NCBI GenBank assembly: GCA_002455915.1
Contig: DKLU01000214.1
Location: 1 to 5,697 of the forward strand
DNA: 5,697 bases
Reading direction: 5' to 3'
DNA from: Chryseobacterium sp. UBA6632
GTDB taxonomy: Bacteria > Bacteroidota > Bacteroidia > Flavobacteriales > Weeksellaceae
Below the pieces are notes generated by a model that saw only the letters and a program-made list of their open reading frames with translations, did no database searches and was not told the origin of the DNA. This document shows, piece after piece, positions 1-5,697 of the stretch; within the stretch, counting starts at the first letter, position 1; every line of letters begins with the position of its first letter. Position numbers and translations under genes: made by a program.

Positions 1-45
1 TCTTCCGACCAAGACTACGGCGAAGCCGTCGCCCCGGAACCCTAA
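1..45 (+). CDS. Possible 3' end of an upstream gene (C-terminal 14 residues)
   Basis: The first 45 bases read in frame 1 as SSDQDYGEAVAPEP followed by TAA. The tail is acidic and proline-containing, as many soluble bacterial proteins end. It is much richer in G+C than the following 400 bases, which drop to AT-rich non-coding sequence right after the stop; that change of composition is the main argument that this is real coding sequence. The body of the gene lies outside the window, so neither family nor function can be named. The reverse strand of this stretch is also open, so the strand is not certain. No terminator hairpin with a U tract follows the stop. Confidence 0.35.
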   Translation, partial: SSDQDYGEAVAPEP

Positions 46-117
46 AAAAACTAATGTAAAAAATCAAAACCATCTCCGTTGTCAGTATCCACATTATTCC
101 AAATAGTAATTTTTCCC

Positions 118-283
118 CGTCTGAACTTCAGAAACCTTCAACCACTTTTAGTTCTTACCGGAAACATTATAAACTTAACAAAATAACTATTGGTTTGCTT
201 CGTCTGAGGTTCAGAAAGTCTCAATCAGTTTTGATTCTTGCTGGCGACTATCAAAACTTGGTCAAACTAATATTGATTCTGCC
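118..283. repeat. Two diverged 83-bp direct tandem repeats with small conserved hairpins
   Basis: Unit 1 is 118-200 and unit 2 is 201-283. They align without gaps at about 53 of 83 positions by hand count, and about 30 of the first 40. Both begin CGTCTGA. Each unit has two small inverted repeats at matching offsets. The first is CTGAA/TTCAG in unit 1 (121-131), kept in unit 2 (204-214) with one A-T pair changed to a G-U type pair. The second is AATCA/TGATT with a 4-base loop in unit 2 (223-236), matched by a 4-of-5 stem in unit 1 (140-153). A third unit may begin at 284, again exactly 83 bases on, with CGTC and a GGTTCA, but it is only about 55% similar over 40 bases. Because 83 is not a multiple of three, the duplication does not preserve a reading frame, which argues against a protein repeat. 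This could be a decayed interspersed element. Confidence 0.55.
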
Positions 284-430
284 CGTCGCGGGTTCAAAAC
301 GGATGAAAATATTTTCGATCAGATACAAAACATTTTACCTATCATAAAAATAATTTCAATTGAATAATGGACACGTTATTGTGATTCTTTAAACTTGTAT
401 AAATGTAACGCTCTATCCTTCAATTTTTGT

Positions 431-438
431 TAATTTTG
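431..438 (+). promoter_or_regulatory. Candidate -7 promoter box TAATTTTG for the peptidase gene
   Basis: TAATTTTG matches the Bacteroidota housekeeping -7 consensus TAnnTTTG at every defined position and lies 23 bases before the ATG, which would give a leader of roughly 15-20 bases. No good TTG/TTTG -33 element is seen at the usual spacing upstream, so the call rests on the -7 box alone. Confidence 0.45.
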
Positions 439-461
439 GAGTTAGTCTTAAATAAGGAAAA

Positions 462-2324
462 ATGAAGAGATTTATTGTTGGCCTATTTTTAATGGTTTCT
501 TGGCAAATATCCGCGCAGGATCTGTATATGCCGAGAAATATTAAAAAGGCATACGAAAACGGAACCCGCGATCTGTCGGGAGCTCCGGGTAAAAATTATT
601 GGCAGAATAAAGGGGTTTATAATGTTGAGGTAAAGGTAGATGCCGGTACGAAAATTGTTTCGGGGAAAGAAACAATTGTTTACACCAACAATAGTCCGAA
701 TGATTTGAACGAATTGGCGATTCGATTTGTTAATAACCTTCACAAGCCGCAATCTCCAAGATCGGGATTTGTTTCAAAAGATTTCCTTTCATCGGGTTTA
801 CATATTAAATCATTTATCGTAAATGGTGAAAAATATAATATCAACAGTGATGATTGGGGAACGGTAGAAAAGGTAAAGCTTAATTCTGTTTTAAAATCAA
901 AAACAAAAGCTGAAGTAAAAATAGAGTGGGAATATCCTTTATCAGTACAAAGTGGAAGAGAAGGGCAGATCGACCCTGAAACTTTTTACGTAGCGTACTC
1001 CTTCCCAAGAATTTCTGTATACGATGATTATAACGGCTGGGATATGCTTCCGCATTCTGACAGACAGGAGTTTTATAACGATTTTAATGATTATTCTTTT
1101 GCCATTTCAGCTCCGAAAAACTATGTGGTTTGGGCAACGGGAGATTTTCTGAATCCGGAAGCCGTGCTTCAGAATCAATTTTTAACGAGATATAAATCTT
1201 CATTAAAGAGTGATAAAATAATTCATGTGGCAACAGAAGCCGAGATGAGATCCGGTAAAGTAACCAAAGCTAATAAATGGAATGTCTGGAAATTTAAAGC
1301 AAACAATATCACCGATTTCTGTTTTGCACTGAGTAATCATTATGTCTGGGATGCATCCAGTGTTCAGCTGAAAACAAAAAGAGCAAGCATACAAGCCGCA
1401 TACAAAGCAGGGACAAAAGATTTTGAGAAATATACAGAATGGATGCGTTACAACCTTGATTGGTTTTCAAAAAACTGGCCGGGCGTAGAATATCCGTATA
1501 ATGTAATGACGGCAATTCAGGGGTATGCAGATATGGAATACCCAATGATGATCAACGATAGCAGCATTCCGGATAATTTTCAAGATGCAAGGTTAACGGC
1601 AGATCATGAGATTGCACATACATATTTCCCTTTTTATATGGGAATCAATGAAACGCGATATGCTTTTATGGATGAAGGCTGGGCAACAACACTGGAATAT
1701 TTAATTGGAATTGATGAAAATGGTGAAACGGCCGCTAAGGATTTTTATAAAAACTTCAGAGTTAAAAAATGGATCAATGATCCGTCGGCAGAACAGGATC
1801 AACCGATTATCTCGATGAGTACACAGGTAAGCGGCGCAGGATATGGAAATAATTCTTATGTGAAAGCTTCTTTGTCTTATCTTGCTTTAAAAGATTATCT
1901 GGGCGATGATTTGTTTAAAAAAGCGTTACATCATTATATGAATAACTGGAACGGTAAACATCCTGTGCCTTGGGATTATTTTAATTCTATGAATACGGGT
2001 TCGGGAAAAAATTTGAACTGGTTTTTCAACAATTGGTTTTATACCAATAATTATATTGATCTGAAAGTAGGAAAAGTTATACAACTGAATGATCTTCTGA
2101 CCGTAGGTGTTGATAATGTTGGCGGTTTTGCTATCCCTTTTGATGCGGTGCTGAATTATGAAGACGGAACGGTTGAAAAACTTCACTTTTCTCCGGCAGT
2201 TTGGGAAAAAGATCAAAAACAGACCAATCTTACCATTCCTATTAAAAAGAAAGTAAAATCTGTACAGCTAGATGGTGATCTATTTATGGATTATACACCG
2301 AATGACAATTCTAAAACATTGTAA
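462..2324 (+). CDS. Secreted M1 family zinc metallopeptidase (aminopeptidase-like)
   Basis: The gene encodes a 620-residue gluzincin peptidase. The zinc site is complete: HEIAH at 382-386 (two His ligands, catalytic Glu383), then exactly 18 residues, then the third ligand Glu405 in DEGWATTLEY. GYADMEYP at 354-361 stands where M1 enzymes carry the GAMEN/GGMEN substrate-amine-binding motif, with Glu359 as the likely N-terminus anchor. Tyr466 in NNSYVKAS is a candidate for the catalytic tyrosine. Residues 1-18 form a signal peptide (KR, hydrophobic stretch, cleavage after ISA before Gln19), so the enzyme should act in the periplasm or outside the cell. No lipobox Cys and no C-terminal type IX sorting domain is seen. 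An N-terminal M1 beta-sandwich domain is expected at about 45-255, with the catalytic domain at about 280-530. The likely role is removal of N-terminal residues from peptides for nutrition; the specificity is unknown. The ATG is preceded by AAGGAAAA, a purine-rich start region. The gene appears monocistronic and converges on the operon to its right. Confidence 0.93.
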   Translation: MKRFIVGLFLMVSWQISAQDLYMPRNIKKAYENGTRDLSGAPGKNYWQNKGVYNVEVKVDAGTKIVSGKETIVYTNNSPNDLNELAIRFVNNLHKPQSPRSGFVSKDFLSSGLHIKSFIVNGEKYNINSDDWGTVEKVKLNSVLKSKTKAEVKIEWEYPLSVQSGREGQIDPETFYVAYSFPRISVYDDYNGWDMLPHSDRQEFYNDFNDYSFAISAPKNYVVWATGDFLNPEAVLQNQFLTRYKSSLKSDKIIHVATEAEMRSGKVTKANKWNVWKFKANNITDFCFALSNHYVWDASSVQLKTKRASIQAAYKAGTKDFEKYTEWMRYNLDWFSKNWPGVEYPYNVMTAIQGYADMEYPMMINDSSIPDNFQDARLTADHEIAHTYFPFYMGINETRYAFMDEGWATTLEYLIGIDENGETAAKDFYKNFRVKKWINDPSAEQDQPIISMSTQVSGAGYGNNSYVKASLSYLALKDYLGDDLFKKALHHYMNNWNGKHPVPWDYFNSMNTGSGKNLNWFFNNWFYTNNYIDLKVGKVIQLNDLLTVGVDNVGGFAIPFDAVLNYEDGTVEKLHFSPAVWEKDQKQTNLTIPIKKKVKSVQLDGDLFMDYTPNDNSKTL

Positions 2325-2343
2325 AATAAAATTGTAATAAAAC

Positions 2344-2382
2344 AAAAATCCTTTTTCAAAATGCTGAAAAAGGATTTTTTTT
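2344..2382. terminator. Bidirectional intrinsic terminator between convergent genes
   Basis: A perfect 15-bp inverted repeat (2344-2358 and 2365-2379, core ATCCTTTTTCA) encloses the 6-base loop AAATGC. On the + strand the stem runs into T residues up to 2382. On the minus strand the stem is likewise followed by a T-rich run. It lies about 20 bases after the peptidase stop and about 20 bases beyond the response-regulator stop, so it can end both transcripts. Confidence 0.9.
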
Positions 2383-2402
2383 GATATATATTTAAGTGTG
2401 TT

Positions 2403-3044
2403 TTAAGATTCTGCGAAACCGTTTTTAATGGCAAAAACAGCGAGCCCCACACGGGTTTTCAGGTCTAGCTTGTCACAAAGCTGATCTCGGTAACTTTCTA
2501 CCGTTCTTGGGCTGCAACACATTTTATCAGCAATTTCTTTGTAGCTTAATTCGGTGACGGTATATTTTAAGAACTCTTTTTCGCGTTCCGAAATTTTAAT
2601 GTTTTTTTCAACTTCTTCATTGCTGAGGTTGGAAAAAATAATCTTTGAAGCCCATTCCGGATAGAAAAAACCATCGCTATTAAGTTTTGAAAGTGCTGTT
2701 TCCAGATCTTTCGGGTGCGTATTTTTTAGTAAATATCCTTTAGCTCCGTTTTTTATCATTTTAATGACGCTTTTGTCTTCGCCCTGCATGCTCAAAGCCA
2801 TCACTTTAATTTCGGGGTGATTTTCCTTCAGCCATAATGCTGTTTCAAAACCATCCATCATCGGCATGCTGATGTCGAGTAAAATAATATCCGGAATTTG
2901 GTTGTTGCTTTCGAATTTCTGAATAAGATCTTTGCCGTTTTCCGCAACATAGATGACTTCAAAATCCTGAAAATTATGAATAATTCCTTCAATAGCTTTT
3001 GCGATAAGGATATGGTCGTCTACAATTACAATAGTCTTTTTCAT
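2403..3044 (-). CDS. NarL/FixJ-type response regulator (receiver plus LuxR HTH)
   Basis: This is a 213-residue DNA-binding response regulator. Receiver domain at about 3-120: acidic pair Asp9/Asp10, phospho-acceptor Asp57 in LLDISMPMMDG, switch Ser85 and conserved Lys107, all intact. LuxR-type helix-turn-helix at about 149-208: ISEREKEFL, then the turn and recognition helix YKEIADKMCCSPRTVESYRD. Length and order are normal for the NarL family. Its start ATG overlaps the stop of the kinase gene by four bases (ATGA), so the two are translationally coupled and should form one two-component system. Upon phosphorylation by that kinase it should dimerise and regulate promoters. The targets, possibly including its own operon, are not visible. 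It is the last gene of the operon, ended by the shared hairpin at 2344-2382. The ATG start is well supported because it gives the canonical KKTIVIVDDH receiver opening. Confidence 0.95.
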   Translation of the reverse strand: MKKTIVIVDDHILIAKAIEGIIHNFQDFEVIYVAENGKDLIQKFESNNQIPDIILLDISMPMMDGFETALWLKENHPEIKVMALSMQGEDKSVIKMIKNGAKGYLLKNTHPKDLETALSKLNSDGFFYPEWASKIIFSNLSNEEVEKNIKISEREKEFLKYTVTELSYKEIADKMCCSPRTVESYRDQLCDKLDLKTRVGLAVFAIKNGFAES

Positions 3045-3826
3045 GAATTTCTTTTTAAAATAATACTTAATGAAGTGCCCGCTGCTTCGTTGCTTTCCAA
3101 GATATAGTCTGCACCAATTACGCTGGCTCTGTTCTTCATATTGGTGAGCCCGATTCCGTTGGAGGTTATTTTTGATCTGTCAAAACCTTTTCCATCATCT
3201 TGTAAGTGAAGTTTCCATTCTTCGGTTTCGGATGTGGTGAGGCTAATATAGATATTTTTGCATTGTGAATGCTTTATACTGTTCTGAATAAACTCCTGAG
3301 CAATTCTCAACAATACATTTTTCTGAACAAATTCTAAATCAAGGTTTTTTATACTCGATTCAAAATGAACTTTACAGCTTTTAAAATCATTCGTATTGTC
3401 TACCTCTTCCTGAATTAAAGTGATAATGTCCTTCTGATTGATGTTATCATCCGTTAATGTCTTAGATAAGCTTCTCAGATCCTGCAAAGACTGGTTCACG
3501 ATCTGTGAAACCAGATCGATGGTTTCACTCACTTCGGGAACTTTATTTTCGTACAATAATTGCTGTGTATAAAGGCTTACCAATGTCAACTTCTGCCCTA
3601 TATTGTCATGAAGTTCTCGCCCGATCTGCTGCATGGTTGCCTGCTGAATTTCTAGCTGGGTGGCGAGAAGTTCGCGTTGATGCTCTTCATTTTTCTTTTT
3701 AATTTCAATGGTATGTTCTCTTTTTCTTTGCTTATATTTCCAGATATAGATAACCACTGCGACGACAAACATCACAAAAAAAAGGTTGAATAAAACCATT
3801 ATCATTAAGAGCTCCGTCTTCCCCAT
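3041..3826 (-). CDS. Membrane-anchored sensor histidine kinase (HisKA_3 / HATPase_c)
   Basis: This kinase of up to 261 residues autophosphorylates and passes phosphate to the adjacent regulator. One membrane helix lies at about 7-29, followed by a charged coiled linker at about 31-70. The HisKA_3 dimerisation region has phospho-acceptor His73 in GRELHDNIGQ. The HATPase_c domain is at about 165-260: N-box EFIQNSIKHS (Asn182), G1 box DDGKGFD (210-216) and GIGLTNMKNR (224-233). No sensor domain is present: the N-terminus is a bare membrane anchor with a negligible extracytoplasmic part, so input probably comes from another protein. The start shown lies 22 bases inside the upstream 7TM gene. A second ATG seven codons on (3803-3805, residue 8) forms a TAATG junction with that gene's stop and has GGAG seven bases before it. 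It may be the true start, giving 254 residues with all domains intact. The 3' end overlaps the regulator gene by four bases. Confidence 0.93.
   Translation of the reverse strand: MGKTELLMIMVLFNLFFVMFVVAVVIYIWKYKQRKREHTIEIKKKNEEHQRELLATQLEIQQATMQQIGRELHDNIGQKLTLVSLYTQQLLYENKVPEVSETIDLVSQIVNQSLQDLRSLSKTLTDDNINQKDIITLIQEEVDNTNDFKSCKVHFESSIKNLDLEFVQKNVLLRIAQEFIQNSIKHSQCKNIYISLTTSETEEWKLHLQDDGKGFDRSKITSNGIGLTNMKNRASVIGADYILESNEAAGTSLSIILKRNS
3803..3807 (-). promoter_or_regulatory. TAATG stop/start junction with GGAG before an alternative kinase start
   Basis: On the minus strand the 7TM gene ends TAA and the last A of that stop is the first base of an in-frame ATG of the kinase (its residue 8). 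The bases CGGAG lie seven bases upstream, inside the end of the 7TM gene. This arrangement is typical of stop-restart coupling and makes this ATG a serious competitor to the longer start at 3826. Shine-Dalgarno motifs are used little in Bacteroidota, so the GGAG could be chance. Confidence 0.45.
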
Positions 3827-4449
3827 ATAAATGAACTTGCGAATAATAAATACATAACTACATTGGCAATCAGGAAATAATCAAAATATATATTCCAAAG
3901 TCCTTGATATGTGTACAGTTGATCATACAATGCAAAAAAAGGAAGAGTACCAATATATGAGATTGTAATTCCTAGGCTAATATAAAACATTCTGTTTCTA
4001 CTAAAATTAAGAATATCCGTAGAATTAACTTGTTTATAATATTCCATAGCTACAAGAAGCATTAAAAGTAAACATCCGAAGGTATAATTAAAAGAAAATA
4101 CTATTTTCCTTTTTGAAAAGTATAGTTCGCTAATAATAAATGTGATAAGGTATAGTATTGACAAAATATAGAAAAGTTTAGGTCTTTTCAATGATTTTGC
4201 TGCAAATAGCCAATAAAAAAATATAAATTGAACTGGCATTACAAAATAATTATAAAACAAAGCTTTCGGAAAATAGATGAAATTTGCCCATTTTCCGAGA
4301 GCTTCGCAAATAAATATAAACATTAAATAAAACATAAAAAACCTCCACTGCTCTTTTTTTATTTGATTATAATAAAAGAGGCCTATAATTGCAGCAAGGC
4401 CTTCGGCCCAAAGCAAAATACCGGCGATAAATTGTTGGAAATCATTCAT
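3805..4449 (-). CDS. Seven-helix membrane protein of unknown function, candidate sensor partner of the kinase
   Basis: The 214-residue integral membrane protein has about seven hydrophobic helices (near 8-27, 36-52, 68-84, 91-108, 117-135, 152-176, 187-208). Positive charges cluster in loops 1 (KK..R), 3 (KSLKRPK) and 5 (K, R, R) and at the C-terminus (GRRSS), so the positive-inside rule predicts N-terminus outside and C-terminus inside. No known catalytic or transporter motif was recognised. Motifs shared with the truncated paralog at the right edge include CE--GKW-N (49-56), NYFV-P (67-72), FFYWL-AAKS-K-PKLFY (77-94), FSFNYTFG (118-125), FSR--MF (149-155), YIGT-PF (165-171) and WNIY--YF (185-192). 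The gene starts 24 bases after the soluble-protein gene and its stop overlaps the kinase start, so it is almost certainly co-expressed with a kinase that lacks a sensor domain. Acting as the sensing or signal-relay subunit is inference from context and topology. The ATG start leaves the first helix intact. Confidence 0.85.
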   Translation of the reverse strand: MNDFQQFIAGILLWAEGLAAIIGLFYYNQIKKEQWRFFMFYLMFIFICEALGKWANFIYFPKALFYNYFVMPVQFIFFYWLFAAKSLKRPKLFYILSILYLITFIISELYFSKRKIVFSFNYTFGCLLLMLLVAMEYYKQVNSTDILNFSRNRMFYISLGITISYIGTLPFFALYDQLYTYQGLWNIYFDYFLIANVVMYLLFASSFIWGRRSS

Positions 4450-4473
4450 GTTGTGTAAAGTTATAAAAATTTA

Positions 4474-4998
4474 TTAATCAAAAGATTCTACTATAGATAA
4501 GCCAGGAGGGATAAGGCTACCATTATTTTCTGCAATTATGGATAAGTTGGCTTTTCTAGAGCTTAATGCCATTGATTTCTCTTCATTTGCATTTGTCGGG
4601 TTGAAATCAAAGTGTAATACTTCTCCTGTTTCGCTTTCTCTTTTTAAAGTCGGAACCATCACTATTGTATGTTTTTCAGCATATTCTTTTTCCACTGGGT
4701 GGCTATCCATAAGATCCCAATTCTCCTCTTTTGGATAGGCTGCGTAATAAAATCTGATACCCAGATCTTCTTCGGTTGTATCAGGATTCACTTTAGCGGC
4801 TTCCTCTTCAATCATAGAGATGAATTTCTTCAATTTTGGGAGATCAAACCAGATAGAATTCGCATCTTCTATTCCCAAGGTACTGTTGATTGCTCTTCCG
4901 TGACCACTACGATAATTGTCGATTAAAGTTTGAATTAAATCGCTTGACATAAATCCGGGTCTCAAAGGATCTTTTTCATTTGTAGATTCTGTACTCAT
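4474..4998 (-). CDS. Soluble protein of unknown function, first gene of the kinase operon
   Basis: The 174-residue protein is acidic and hydrophilic, with no signal peptide or membrane helix, so it should be cytoplasmic. Segments that look like a structured core are DLIQTLIDNYRSGHG (20-34), LPKLKKFISMIEEEA (53-67), LGIRFYYAAYP (79-89), HTIVMVPT (110-117), HFDFNPT (129-135) and NNGSLIPPG (158-166). I recall similar YFAAYP, HT--VPT and NHG-LIPP motifs in unnamed Bacteroidota proteins, often next to small membrane proteins; that is memory, not a search, and no function is known to me. The frame could extend upstream to a TTG at 5032-5034 (186 residues), but ATG at 4996-4998 is preferred because the extra 12 residues look like untranslated leader. 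It is separated by 24 bases from the 7TM gene and probably shares its transcript. Confidence 0.8.
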   Translation of the reverse strand: MSTESTNEKDPLRPGFMSSDLIQTLIDNYRSGHGRAINSTLGIEDANSIWFDLPKLKKFISMIEEEAAKVNPDTTEEDLGIRFYYAAYPKEENWDLMDSHPVEKEYAEKHTIVMVPTLKRESETGEVLHFDFNPTNANEEKSMALSSRKANLSIIAENNGSLIPPGLSIVESFD

Positions 4999-5147
4999 AA
5001 CTAGTTTGTTGTATAAGGGTTTATTGATCTGCAAATGTCGAAAAAAAATGGTTTTAAAAATAAATTATATAATGTGAATTATACTGTTTATTTTACCGTG
5101 ATTTTACGGATTGTAAAAATATTTTAAAATATGTAGTCAAAATTTAA
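4999..5147. other. 149-bp AT-rich intergenic gap, probable start region of the kinase operon
   Basis: This is the largest gap among the minus-strand genes, so a promoter for the four-gene operon is expected here. It holds a perfect 14-bp AT palindrome at 5119-5132 (ATATTTTAAAATAT) and two near-copies of a short word, TTTTACCG (5091-5098) and TTTTACGG (5102-5109). On the minus strand GACATTTG (5039-5032) matches the TAnnTTTG box except at its first base, but has no -33 partner. No strong GC stem with a U tract is seen after the upstream gene. Confidence 0.4.
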
Positions 5148-5697
5148 CTAATAGTCATTTTTACCTCGAATGATAGAGATCGAAAAAAGAAGATACATCA
5201 CAATTAATGACAGCTGGAAATAGCTGTAATAAATATTCCAAATGTCTTTATATTCGCTGATAATAGGATGAAAGGTCCAAAAAGGCATTGTTCCGATATA
5301 AAATAATGTTACTCCAATATTGATGAAGAACATTTTGCTTCTGCTAAAGTGTAGAATTTCCTTAGAGTTGATTTGTTTATGAAATTCATAAATTACAAGT
5401 CCCATCAGAATCAATCCGCCGAAGGTATAATTAAATGAAAAAATTAAATTATTCTTATTGAAGAAAAGTTCGTTCGGAATAAAGGTAAGCAGATAAGCGA
5501 GCGTTAAACCATAAAACAGTTTTGGCTTCTTAAAAGATTTTGCGGCATATAGCCAATAGAAAAAAATATATTCTAAAGGAATCACAAAATAATTGAAAAA
5601 TTTAGGCCGATCATACTCTATCAATAAGTTTCCCCATTTCCCGAAAACTTCACAGAAAAATATAATGATGAGGTAAATTGAAAAATATTTCCAATAT
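5148..5697 (-). CDS. Truncated paralog of the seven-helix membrane protein (N-terminus beyond the window)
   Basis: The frame is open from the stop TAG at 5148-5150 to the right edge of the window, giving 182 residues beginning YWKYFSIYL. The TTG at 5622-5624 is an internal Leu codon and not the start, because clear homology continues upstream of it (CEVFGKWGN aligns with CEALGKWAN of the neighbour). Against the 214-residue paralog it lacks about the first 33 residues, i.e. helix 1, which lie outside the window; it carries helices 2 to 7. By hand alignment it is about 55% identical over the last ~146 residues, with NYFV-P, FFYWL-AAKS-K-PKLFY, FSFNYTFG, YIGT-PF and WNIY all conserved and the same positive cytoplasmic loops. 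One residue is inserted before NYFV. The function is unknown. It is followed after 149 bases by the soluble-protein gene, so it may belong to a preceding duplicated module. Confidence 0.85.
   Translation of the reverse strand, partial: YWKYFSIYLIIIFFCEVFGKWGNLLIEYDRPKFFNYFVIPLEYIFFYWLYAAKSFKKPKLFYGLTLAYLLTFIPNELFFNKNNLIFSFNYTFGGLILMGLVIYEFHKQINSKEILHFSRSKMFFINIGVTLFYIGTMPFWTFHPIISEYKDIWNIYYSYFQLSLIVMYLLFSISIIRGKNDY

Larger units (their letters stand above)
46..461. other. 416-bp intergenic region without a convincing gene
   Basis: No reading frame here has an ATG start with reasonable length. Two overlapping frames on the + strand stay open without an ATG (about 60 to 344, and 179 to 367). 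They look like accidental openness in a repeat and are not called genes. The region contains an 83-bp tandem repeat (118-283, perhaps continuing past 284) and, at its right end, the promoter and start region of the peptidase gene. No tRNA, CRISPR array or riboswitch was recognised by eye. Confidence 0.6.

Noticed and set aside
18..33. Small GC-rich inverted repeats (CGGC/GCCG and GGCGA/TCGCC) near the left edge
   Set aside because: They fall inside the presumed coding end, and no U tract follows, so they do not qualify as a terminator.
284..300. Possible tRNA T-arm-like string (GGTTCAAAAC)
   Set aside because: No matching acceptor stem, anticodon arm or CCA context surrounds it.
60..344. Open + strand frame spanning both repeat units
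   Set aside because: It has no ATG, no promoter and an unconvincing composition. The two repeat copies are read in different frames, so no protein repeat supports it.
179..367. ATG-less open frame across the second repeat unit (reads ASSEVQKVSISFDSCW..., ends at 365-367)
   Set aside because: There is no plausible start codon or start region, it overlaps another open frame, and it lies in a repeat whose 83-base period breaks the frame. It was treated as accidental openness.
489..2216. Several minus-strand open frames of 60-100 codons inside the peptidase gene
   Set aside because: They are shadows of a strongly supported coding frame and have no recognisable domains.
5032..5039. GACATTTG on the minus strand as -7 promoter box for the kinase operon
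   Set aside because: It has one mismatch in the defined positions and no TTG/TTTG -33 element at normal spacing, so it is mentioned only within the intergenic entry.
5148..5624. 158-residue version of the right-edge membrane protein starting at TTG 5622-5624
   Set aside because: The frame stays open and homologous to its paralog upstream of the TTG, so the gene is truncated by the window edge rather than starting here.

Overview
The window looks like the chromosome of a Bacteroidota bacterium, most likely a flavobacterium of the Chryseobacterium/Weeksellaceae type. This is inferred from the AT-rich composition, a Bacteroidota-type -7 box (TAnnTTTG) before the first complete gene, AT-rich start regions mostly lacking a Shine-Dalgarno motif, and the style of the proteins. 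No marker gene fixes the species.

Left part (1-461): the last codons of a possible GC-rich gene end at 45. A 416-bp gap follows with no convincing gene. It holds two diverged copies, and perhaps the start of a third, of an 83-bp unit in direct tandem, followed by a promoter-like box and the start of the first full gene.

Middle (462-2404): a + strand gene encodes a secreted M1-type zinc aminopeptidase with an intact HEIAH-X18-E site. It ends at a perfect 15-bp-stem hairpin with U tracts on both strands, which can serve as terminator for this gene and for the minus-strand operon that converges on it.

Right part (2403-5697, all minus strand, read right to left): a truncated 7TM-type membrane protein gene enters from the right edge. 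After a 149-bp AT-rich gap come a soluble protein of unknown function (174 aa from its ATG), a complete 7TM protein, a small membrane-anchored histidine kinase and a NarL/LuxR-type response regulator. The last four are packed with a 24-bp gap, then a stop/start overlap (1 or 22 bp), then a 4-bp ATGA overlap, so they are probably one operon. The two membrane proteins are clear paralogs, about 55% identical by eye over their last ~146 residues.

The kinase has one membrane anchor, a short coiled linker and no sensor domain. The 7TM protein whose stop codon overlaps the kinase start is the obvious candidate for the missing input module. The working picture is a four-gene signalling operon (soluble protein, 7TM protein, kinase, regulator) beside a duplicated copy of part of it. 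The signal and target genes cannot be read from the sequence.
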